64,000 nt of DNA from contig CP136065.1 of NCBI GenBank assembly GCA_032622095.1, positions 54,495,949 through 54,559,948 on the forward strand, written 5' to 3'. The notes beneath the pieces were generated by a model. The model was given only the letters and a program-made list of their open reading frames with translations, did no database searches and had not been told where the DNA came from. The translations under genes were made by a program, and so were the position numbers. This document shows, one piece after another, positions 55,590-64,000 of the stretch. Source of the stretch: Siphonodentalium dalli. Taxonomy: Eukaryota; Mollusca; Scaphopoda; Gadilida; Siphonodentaliidae. Numbering within the stretch: the stretch's first letter is position 1; each line of letters opens with the position of its first letter.

Positions 55590-56049
55590 CAAGCCTGAGT
55601 TTAGTGTGCCTGTCATCTGCAGAATGAGGTCCCCAGAGGGTGAATTTAGTGACGCTCTTCTGCATAGTGGGCTTGCATCACTAAATTCACCCTCTGGGGA
55701 CCTCATTCTGCTTAGGTCTCATCTTCTCTGAAAAGTTTCTATATTATAAAATTTCTATAGAATCTTCTTCACATAGATTCTATTTCTGTTTTAGTTTTGT
55801 TTCTCAATATCGCCAAATTGGCAGACGACACATTGCATAATCGAGGTTCCCAATGGGAGTACATCACAATATTCACCATTTGGGAACTTCAATCTAAGTC
55901 AATGTCTCCCATAGCAGATGAGGCCATACAGAATGAGGTTCCCAGAGGGAGAATTTGGTGATGCTAGCCCACTATGCAGGATAGCATCACTAAATTCACC
56001 CTCTGGGGACCTCATTCTGCAAATGACAGGCACACTAAACTCAGGCTTT
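55590..56049. mobile_element. Foldback hAT-like element, complete long variant
   Basis: CAAGCCTGAGTTTAGTGTGC to its inverse, with two GAATGAGGTCCCCAGAGGGT hairpins separated by a ~230-bp spacer. TATTTCAA is duplicated exactly at 55582-55589 and 56050-56057. It is the reference for the truncated copies at 29602 and 52623. Confidence 0.9.
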
Positions 56050-56488
56050 TATTTCAATAGCTAGGTTTAGATTGAGAACTTCTTAGCTTCAAACTGCAAG
56101 CACTGTCTGCAACCAACGGTCAGATAATACGTGTGATCTCTATCGAGCAATCGCGGCATAAAACGTAAAAATCAACAGCATTAGAACAGTGTTTCGTGGG
56201 TTTCATAGCGCTACTGTGAAATTATAGTCCCTGGCCATCAGTGTGTGTAAAAATAGTTGAAAAATTAATCCCGAAATGCACAGAAATTTACTTTTTATTT
56301 TCCGATTCCGATTCTCTGCCGAGGACTCCGATTCTCTACCGAGCGCTCGGTTCTCTGCAAATAACTCGATTCTCTGCCTTATGTAAAGTAGTATATGCCA
56401 CCCGCAAACTGTGCTTGGTAGAGAATGTAAATAAAGCTCGGTAGAGAACCAAATCGCCAGGAGTAGTTCTCCCACAGTGGATTGTAGG
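56050..56488. other. Intergenic, with short CTCTGCCGA repeats
   Basis: Positions 56300-56450 contain repeats of GATTCTCT(G/A)CCGA and GCTCGGTAGAGAA (inverted), making a weak hairpin. No gene recognised. Confidence 0.4.
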
Positions 56489-56955
56489 CAGGGTTCACAC
56501 TGTAGCTTAATTCTTTTCTTTTTTTTTTAATTCTGAAAGAAAGTTTCATTTGGCCAAAAAGTTTCAAGGCTATAGTGAGCGATCACCTCTCTGATTAATA
56601 TCAGATCTCCACAAAACCCTTAATTTGTTCACAGGTAATCGGCAGTTGCTCACCTGCGTGTGAATAATAACTTATCTCAAATCAATGACAATCATCTGCT
56701 AGAACTGTGTACTTTATTATTCGACTGACAATATTTGCTTTCTGGTTTCAAAATAAGATTTTGTAGGTGAATGTGCTCATTTATTTTGATCTACGTTGGC
56801 GGCTAGACCTATATCACTTTTTTTGCAGTTCCATCCGTGCACATTGCCATTTTCAATTTTGTCCAACTCGAAATTTATAATTTATTTTTATGCGATGGTT
56901 TTTCTCTATAATCCCATATTTGGCCAAAGGAATTTTGCAGCCATCTTGAACCCTG
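56489..56955. mobile_element. hAT-type MITE with perfect 8-bp target duplication
   Basis: CAGGGTTCACACTG at the left, CATCTTGAACCCTG at the right. ATTGTAGG occurs exactly at 56481-56488 and 56956-56963. Subterminal TTTGGCCAAA motifs resemble those of the 20162-22076 element. Confidence 0.88.
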
Positions 56956-56963
56956 ATTGTAGG

Positions 56964-57838
56964 TAGCTAACACCAACTGGTATTTGAATTGATAAGTTCT
57001 CGATCTAAACCCGTCCTGCTGCTTGGTCCACTGCTTTCCTTTACATGAGTGCAATACCACATGAGCAATAATTTGCTCTCCCCACAGTAAATTATCTTCA
57101 GTTATTTTGATGACAAGCTTGTGCTATTTGCACTCAAAAGAATTTGTTTAGACTTTCTATCTTCCAAACCTTTAGTTTCTTAAAGAGACATACCGGTTTT
57201 AAAGGCACTCGCAGTGATTACTTTGAGTAAATGTAAAAAATCAAAAAGATTTGTAAATCCATCATCGCTAAGAAAAAACATGGACTTTGTTCCAATTTTT
57301 AATATTGATAGCTTTTCAATGACGAGATTTGTGTATTTAAGCCATTGCTATGTAAACATTTCTGTTACGGTTCCAGTCATGTGATCAACAAACAGTTGAA
57401 CACATTTGATAAAATCCGGAAGGTTTACATTATAAAAGGTGTGAGCAATGAAATATATTCCATAAATACAGATTTATAACTAAAACATTTGATTTGCAAA
57501 TGGCAATGTTTCATTAAACTAACCCTTCTAAACTAGTGACCTTAGTTTATTGAAGATATAAATGTCAGGTGCAAACCCAGTATGTACAATACTTCGAACT
57601 TGTCCAAAATGTAAAGGAATTCAGTCTGCCAACTTAATGATTCCAACATATCTACCAATTATATTTCCATGTTCCTCATCTTTTGGAGTTGGTTGAATTA
57701 TTCACAGACATTTACATTATTACATAAAAAATCATCAGGGAGGTTAAGAATCTAGTCTTGTCTCTCGAATATGTTCAGTGAATTTATTGTAAAATCATAA
57801 AAATTGTCATGAAATCGGTTAATAGTTAATTAAGTTGA
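56964..57838. other. Intergenic, contains a dispersed repeat
   Basis: About 57318-57510 resembles 40622-40815 (ATGACGAGATTT, TGATCAACAAACAGTT). Otherwise AT-rich with no gene recognised. Confidence 0.4.
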
Positions 57839-58084
57839 TTACCCCTTTCATGACGGGAGCTGCGCTAGTGCAGCATTAGAGATCATGTGCCAGTGCATTC
57901 TTTTATATATGCGAGTCTGCCATATCGCTTATATAAAAGAATGCACTGGCTTACAAGGTCATGGTAAATATTGTTAGGCCAATGCATTCTCTTATATATG
58001 TTAGGTTCCCTATGGGAGACTAAGAAAATCATTGGCGCAGGGTTTTTGCAAAATTTCTGGGAGCTGCAGTCATGGAAGGGTTAA
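57839..58084. mobile_element. piggyBac-type MITE (first family)
   Basis: The left end is TTACCCCTTTCATGACGGGA (one change from TTAA); the right end is CAGTCATGGAAGGGTTAA. Two GCCA(G/A)TGCATTCT hairpins inside. Confidence 0.8.
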
Positions 58085-58971
58085 CAATGCCTTAATTATG
58101 ATGGTACTTATTCTTAACCTCCTTATCACCACGTTCCCTGGTAAATGGCAGTTTATTGCATATTATTTCTTTCTTTTAGTAGTCTTACATTGAGAAAAGC
58201 CTGATTGTTCTTGTATCATTCCTGTCCAAGTAATTAGATTTTTACTCATAAAAGAAATAGTATTAGTCTTCCAAAAACCAATAAAAACTAACTCTGGCTC
58301 TATTTCATTTATGGAAAACTATTTTGCCTATAAACGGTGATTATGGATAAAACAGTAACCTGTATTCGGGATGACAAAAATAACACACATTCTAGTTCCG
58401 ATTATGTCTCTTTGAATTGTGGGGTTTTATTAAATGGCTTTTGGAATATCTTTGGTCTATTTCAATTTTTTCACAGGGAAACAAATATGAGCAGACTGTG
58501 GTATTTTATCTTTAATGTAATCACTTCTAAGATATTTGTCTGATTTAGAGAAAATTTAGAAAGGCTTGAAAATTTTAGCCAAAGTCTGCATTGATATCAG
58601 ACAATGTCTCTTGACAGGTAGTTCTATTTTTCTCGAGAGGAGAGATGGTATTCTTCACAGTTATAACTGAATTGAGCCAGTGTTTTAAGCATGATATTAA
58701 CACAAAACTGTGTGCTTTGTTTCGATAATCCACACTTGTTCGAAAGGTTGACATTTCACTTTATGCTGAAAAATTATCTAATTTTCAGCCTAAAGTTTTA
58801 GGCCTGATCTGATTACCCTGACACCATAAATCTGACAGAAGCAACCCTGTTATTTGTGCTTGCATTGTTAACAGATTAGTTCCAACTCTCAGAATGTCTT
58901 CCCAACTAATTACGGACAGCTGATTTGCTTGACTACCAAAAGTTGTTGTGGAAAACTGGATTAATTTTCAG
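58085..58971. other. Intergenic upstream of the candidate exon
   Basis: AT-rich. It includes a 68-codon frame (58337-58543) without recognisable content. No upstream exon for the 58972 candidate was identified. Confidence 0.35.
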
Positions 58972-59199
58972 GTTTATAACCTAAACTTTCATCATCCTGG
59001 AACAAGTACGGAAATTTCTGTTTCAATTATGTTGCGGTGTGAAACGTGTATACTGCTACCTATTCAAGCAGATGGTGAGACAACACAGCCTCTCGGAGTT
59101 CGCAATTTATTTTTTATCCAGTCACCAGGTCAATCAACTTATCGGCAAACAAGCATGGCTATGTCTGTTCGTGCCAAGAATATTTCTATAGCAACCTAA
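58972..59199 (+). CDS. Candidate terminal exon of an unidentified plus-strand gene
   Basis: 75 codons open to TAA at 59197, preceded by a good acceptor (TTAATTTTCAG). The translation starts VYNLNFHHPGTSTEISVSIM and ends SMAMSVRAKNISIAT; codon choice looks mixed and protein-like. I do not recognise the family. No upstream exon was found between PAN3 and this point, and no AATAAA lies close behind. It may be a real last exon, an old retrocopy fragment or chance. A Met codon at 58948 also opens the frame if no splicing occurs. Confidence 0.25.
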   Translation, partial: VYNLNFHHPGTSTEISVSIMLRCETCILLPIQADGETTQPLGVRNLFFIQSPGQSTYRQTSMAMSVRAKNISIAT

Positions 59200-59558
59200 G
59201 TTTGAAGTTTGAGGTTATCCGATCTGAGCCTTCTTCCTGATTTGGATGGACATGTCAATCTTCAGTCTCGTTGAAAAGCAGACGATAATCTTATAAGATT
59301 TCATTAATGTATTGATGGGATTCCTTCCATTCCATTGGTTATGGCTCAGACTAGGTGCAATTTCATTGGTTGTGATGCAACAGCTTGTTGCAAGGCAGAA
59401 TCCAACCTCTATGAAAAGCTGATAACAATTACAGATGCTGATTGATGGTTGGTTTGCGAGATCGGTGGTCGATGACATGTTGACAATTTTCCCATGCATA
59501 ACAAAACAGAACAACAGTTATAATACAGAATACAGACGTCATATTCATAACTCATTAT
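59200..59558. other. Intergenic, nothing recognised
   Basis: Non-coding by inspection. A 99-codon minus-strand frame here has no recognisable motif. Confidence 0.35.
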
Positions 59559-59812
59559 CAAGCCTTGAAATAGTGTGTCTGTCATTTGCAGAATGAGGTC
59601 CCCAGAGGGTGAATTTAGTGATGCTACCCCGCATAGCGGGCTAGCATCACCAAATTCACCCTCTGGGAACCTCATTCTGCTGAGGTGTAAGCAGAATGAG
59701 GTCCCCAGAGGGTGAATTTGGTGATGCTAGCCCGCTATGCGGGGTAGCATCACTAAATTCACCCTCTGGGGACCCCATTCTGCAAATGACAGACACACTA
59801 TTTCAAGGCTTG
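59559..59812. mobile_element. Foldback hAT-like element, double hairpin, perfect target duplication
   Basis: CAAGCCTTGAAATAGTGTGT to its inverse; CTCATTAT lies exactly outside both ends (59551-59558 and 59813-59820). The two hairpins flank GCTGAGGTGTAAGC. It is the cleanest copy in the window. Confidence 0.92.
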
Positions 59813-60754
59813 CTCATTATACTCATCGCAATCTGGGACACATCTTTTTTTTATGAGACAATATTTATTTATTAAACAATTTATTTTGTTGTCTTGGGGG
59901 AAAGCCTCGTTGTCCTAGAACTTAAATCTTTACGAGAGTTACAGAGACATAGATCTTATAAGATTATATGAGATTAATATTATTCACCCTAAGGTGTCTG
60001 ACCTGTTCATGCCCTCTGGATATATTGTCCTTAGTTGGAACATCCAGTTTTATATTGTTTCGCCGACGTCGAGTATTGTGCTCGATGTCTGTGTCAGTTT
60101 GAGACATGTGACATGACGTGAGTGGTAGATGTGTTTGCTGGCTAGCTTTAGTGAGCATTTGGTATATCCCTGATGTGTTGTTGGATTCTTGTTGTAAGAG
60201 TTTAAAAAGATAGGTGATGGGTCCTGGCCTTGTATAAAGGACTTTTGTGAAGGGGGATATTGGTTTCCATGTGTGGAGGTGTATCATGTTTTCTGGCGGG
60301 ATGTGATAGGACACGCCTTCGTTTTGCGTTAACTATAAGATTATAGTTGGCTTTTCAAAGAGACTGGTTAAACATGTTCAAAATATAAAGCTTTCCTGAT
60401 CTGTTGCAGAAGATTGTTTTTCATTAGTCAGTCAGGGTTCCGATCTAAGTAAAATCAACTGTTATGAGATGAAAAAGTTTATGGCGACTATTTTTATCTG
60501 TTTTAATTTTTCTGTAACTATGTATAGATTGATTGTTGACCCAAATTTGTACAGTAAATTTTTAAGTACATATTTTTCTTGAATGAAATTCAAGTATTTA
60601 AAAAAAAATGTAAATATAATTGTATTTACGGTGCAATACAATTCCAATCTAGGCAAGAATATGGTATGAGAATGTGTGTATCCAAGGTGTTAAGGGTATG
60701 ACTTAATTCAGAATTCCTACCAACCTTTCTTCAAATTTCTCACCATTCGCTAAA
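59813..60754. other. Intergenic, with an unassigned 116-codon frame
   Basis: The minus-strand frame 59964-60314 (KPISPFTKVLYTRPGPITYL) is the longest here, but no family is recognised and there is no supporting signal. Both it and the AT-rich remainder are left unassigned. Confidence 0.3.
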
Positions 60755-60762
60755 GTGTACTG

Positions 60763-61132
60763 TATGGGCTGTAATGATTGATCAGTAATCCAATTCAATG
60801 CATTGCAATGCGATACGCATTTACATGTTGCGCATATGGTATGTGTATCCCAATACAAAAAATCATATATTTTTTTAAGGTGGGGATATTTAAAAGAGCA
60901 AAGATCTGTTGTCCTCTCAAACACACGTCTATTATGTGTTTTCAAATCATCCTGCTGCTGTTACAACTTCATTGTAATGAAAAATTATTATCACTTGGCT
61001 AAAAACGAATGATCCACTGTAACATTAGGTACAAAATCCTTTGAGAGCACTGTTTCAGTGTATTATGATATGTATTTTATCATTAGCCATGCTACATATC
61101 TTATCGTGACAAAGCATATCGTTACAGCCCTG
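60763..61132. mobile_element. hAT-type MITE with perfect 8-bp target duplication
   Basis: TATGGGCTGTAATGATTGAT at the left and ATCGTTACAGCCCTG at the right. GTGTACTG occurs exactly at 60755-60762 and 61133-61140. The interior has GCAATGCGATACGCAT and TATCGTGA motifs like the 3352 element. Confidence 0.88.
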
Positions 61133-61430
61133 GTGTACTGATGCCTATTATGAATGGATTTTGGTAAGCATAGCTTTTCTTTTTATCGTTCATGAGGGGC
61201 ATTAGAAAATACACTACCAGTACAATTTGATCAGAATAACTGATTTCCATAAATGATTTACATGTTGAATTGCCTTAATTACATGTAAAAAGTCTGTCAA
61301 GCGATCGTCAGATGAATGTGGTAAAATAGATTAGCTTTGTTAACATTTTTCATTATTAATAATTCACCGATAATGAGATTTTTTCATATTGAAACCATTA
61401 TTATGTTAAAATTACATTGCCAGTCATTTT

Positions 61431-63050
61431 TAGCTCAACTTGACAAAATCAATTTAACTTGAAAAAATCAAGTTAACTTGACAAAATCAAGTTTGAGCCT
61501 TTGTCATGGGTTGGTGTCTGTTGTCTGTGTGCATCCATACACTAATAATTTCTTTTGACACACCCCATAGGCCATATCCCTCATCCCAACGTCACCAACC
61601 TTCTTATGGATCCTTTGGTTGACCTCTAGATGGGAGCTTACCATTTTTCCCTATTCTATTTAAAAACATTGCCGCCAGCAGCCATCTTGCATTCCACATT
61701 TGAATCTGTCGGTACATCATGCAGCTCACAATTATTGGTGACATGTTTTGAAAATTTTCAGTCATGTTTGGAATCACCTCTAGATGGGATCTAATGAATT
61801 TGAATGATTTTCGATGAAAAATGTTGCTACAGCCATCTTTGCATGACTAAATCATTTGGCACACCCTGCAGGCCACATCCCTCATCCAATCCTTCCCAAA
61901 CTTCAAATGAATCTTCTTGGTGACCTCTTGATGGGAACTTTCAAATCTTTCTGAATTTCGCTGAAAAACATAGCCGCTGCTAGCCATCTTGGATTTTACT
62001 CTTTGCATGATAAAAGTCCTTTGGCACAAACCTATAGGCCTCATCCGATTGTCACCAAACATAATATGGATCCTCGTGACCTCTAGATGGTAGCTTTTTT
62101 ATGAAATTCATTAAAAAACATGGCCACTAGCAGCCATTTTGGATATCAAATTTGAATCCATTGGCACACCATGCATCCTGCATTTATTATGCTCCCAATC
62201 CCTGTAGGATGTTCAGGCATATAGCCAAGGGCTTTGTCCATCAAGGTGTGTGTCCATTCGTATGAAATTATCACCTTTTAACTCTGGTTTTAATTATGGG
62301 ATTTGTTATCCTTCCGCATGGTAATAGCCCAGTTTGTGCGAAAGGATACCCACAAAATAAATATTTTGTCCATTAAGTTTTACCAGTTCCGGCCCTTAAT
62401 TGACTTTTTTTATTTTTGTGACCAAAAGAAAATTTCAATTTGTAACTTGGGTGTTAATTATCAGATTGTGTTGTCCTTTGCAAGCCTTGAAATAGGGTGT
62501 CTGTCATTTGCAGAATGAGGTCCCCAGAGGGTGAAGTTAGTGATGCTGCCCAGCATAGCGGGCTAGCATCACTAAATCCACCCTCTGGGGACCTCATTCT
62601 GCAAATGACAGACACCCTATTTCAAGGCTTGGTCCTTTGGCATTGGTATAGCACAGGTTGGGGGAAAGGATACTCACATACTACGGTTTTTGTCCATTAA
62701 TTTTTCCCTGAGTTAAAGCCCTTATTTGACTTAGAAATCTGTGAATTTAGTGTTCATAAGAACATTTCAGCTTTTAGCTTGGGCATGATTAGTATCGCCT
62801 CCAGATGGGAGCTATCGAATTTGAACGATTTTCGATGAAAAACATTACTCTTTGCATGACTAAATACCTTATATAGCCCAACAACCAACATTTTTCTTCC
62901 AATTGGTACCGAACTAACTTCATATGGCTGTTCGGGTTGACCTCCGGTATTACTTAAAACATTTCAACTTTCCGCATCCTTATTGCACCATTGATGTAAT
63001 GTATCATATTCCCTTTCCAAGTTGAGGTACAGTGTTATTGACACTTTAAT
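61431..63050. mobile_element. Degenerate tandem-core ('pearl'-like) element with nested foldback element
   Basis: Left end TAGCTCAACTTGACAAAATC...GTTTGAGCCTTTGTCATGGG, right end AAGTTGAGGTACAGTGTTAT then TGACACTTTAAT. Diverged core units carry CCATCTTGGATTTTACTC and CTCTAGATGGGAGC. A foldback hAT-like element (62481-62631) is inserted in it. Confidence 0.6.
62481..62631. mobile_element. Foldback hAT-like element, single hairpin, nested
   Basis: CAAGCCTTGAAATAGGGTGT to its inverse in 151 bp, with GTCCTTTG exactly duplicated at 62473-62480 and 62632-62639. Same length and form as 25494-25644. Confidence 0.92.
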
Positions 63051-63777
63051 TTAATTAACATCACCAATGGTGACTGTAATACAAATTTTCACTTTATTTA
63101 AAGCCAGTCATTGCTGACATAGAAAGTGTAATGTAACTGTAATTGACCAAATGGTTTCAATGTGCATAATCTCGTTAAATTGCAGATTTATTAAGTTAGT
63201 CTCAGTTCCTTTGACCTAACCAGCTAGTGAAATCGGTAGGTATAATAGTGGTTTAAGTCAGAAGTACAATTGATCATACCAAATCCAGTGGCAGGATTTT
63301 TCATCAATTTTAATCAACTGTATCATACAGATCATTACAAAATGCTTATTTATCGCAAAAAGTGATATCTTTAAAGTCATAATGATGTATTATAATCTTA
63401 CATTTATGTTAAATTATGCACAGAATATGCTGTGTAATTAGGAATAACTCACATTGATCTGTGTTTGTTTACGCTCTGAAAAGACCCTATCTGTTACAAA
63501 GTCGCGAGGTTAAATGAGCTCATATTCTTTTGAAATTATGGAAAACGTTGTGAGAAATAGATTGTTCACAATTTATTACTACTTTCAGTCGACAACTATA
63601 GTGGAGTTCAGAACAAACATAATGTATGGAATAAAGCGGCATTCACATTTGGTGATTTTACTGGTGAGCGTTACTTTACACTTAAAAGTCTTATAGATAG
63701 ATGAGTACAGCAATCGTACTTCGACGTAAGCCAGTATTATCCCCACCAGTTTACATTGAAGAAAACTTGGACTATTT
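63051..63777. other. Intergenic, contains a dispersed repeat
   Basis: Positions 63385-63560 resemble 13975-14060 and 14795-14830 (TTATGTTAAATTA(T/C)(G/A)CACA, CGCGAGGT(T/C)AA(A/C)TGAG). No gene recognised. Confidence 0.4.
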
Positions 63778-64000
63778 TTAACCCTTTCTATACTAAATAC
63801 TCATTGATGATTAGTTCCCTTAGGAAATATTTTTAGGTCGTTTGTTGAACTTATTATCTGAACATTTCCCAGCAATGAACAAGACTCCTTCTGCACTTAT
63901 ATTATAAATTCTTTTGTCTGTCGACTGCTCATATTTCCTGAACACCCCTCAAAATGAATAATACACCATTCCAATGTATACTTTTATAACTGATGGGTGA
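63778..64000. mobile_element. TTAA-flanked MITE (second family), cut by window end
   Basis: TTAACCCTTTCTATACTAAA at the left and internal motifs ACTCATTGATGATTAGTTCC and CTCCTTCTGCACTTATATTA. The right terminus lies beyond the window. Confidence 0.8.

Noticed and set aside
59964-60314. 116-codon minus-strand frame considered as a retroelement fragment
   Set aside because: No reverse transcriptase, gag or integrase motif could be seen; left as unassigned intergenic.
1-64000. CRISPR arrays, bacterial operons, riboswitches, tRNA and rRNA genes
   Set aside because: The window is clearly eukaryotic. Tandem arrays are satellites or transposon cores. No tRNA A/B-box pair or rRNA-like stretch was recognised by eye, though a tRNAscan run would be needed to exclude a tRNA fully.

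Overview
The window is eukaryotic nuclear DNA, AT-rich, with large introns and a very dense load of small transposable elements. INTS3 and PAN3 orthologues of animal type, abundant TACATGTA-like simple sequence, and arrays of ~160-bp core repeats resembling the 'pearl' elements of bivalves point to a lophotrochozoan, most likely a marine mollusc such as a bivalve. That placement is inference; no search could be run.

Two protein-coding genes are certain and are divergently oriented. INTS3 (Integrator complex subunit 3 / SOSS-A) is on the minus strand at 4512-7550 as one uninterrupted 1012-codon reading frame. PAN3 (pseudokinase subunit of the PAN2-PAN3 deadenylase) is on the plus strand. Sixteen coding exons from 18710 to 53089 join without a frame break into 715 codons, with a polyA signal at 53780. 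The N-terminal CCCH zinc-finger exon usual in animal PAN3 was not found, and the first recognised exon starts right after an acceptor-like TTTCCAG, so an upstream exon is probably unrecognised. One further candidate terminal exon (58972-59199, plus) has an acceptor and a 75-codon open frame but no recognised family.

Region by region: 1-4350 holds small DNA transposons (hAT, TTAA-flanked and foldback types). 4512-8400 holds INTS3 and its upstream region. 9139-16553 is one 7.4-kb imperfect palindrome whose arms carry ~42-bp tandem repeats; its right arm contains a MITE and about 1.5 kb with the end of a LINE reverse transcriptase. 18710-53805 is PAN3, whose introns are filled with hAT elements (including one inside another), a self-complementary foldback hAT-like family with 8-bp target duplications, TTAA-flanked piggyBac-type MITEs, tandem-core elements, a Mutator-like MITE and several unrelated long hairpins. 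53805-64000 is repeat-rich intergenic DNA with a 52-bp satellite, nested MITEs and another tandem-core element.

Functionally, INTS3 acts in nascent-RNA cleavage and in the SOSS single-strand-DNA complex, while PAN3 recruits PAN2 to poly(A)-binding protein on mRNA tails. They are not an operon and nothing shows co-regulation. The most noteworthy content is structural: the giant palindrome, the intact single-exon INTS3, and strong hairpin elements lying 22-40 nt from the splice sites of PAN3 exon 4.
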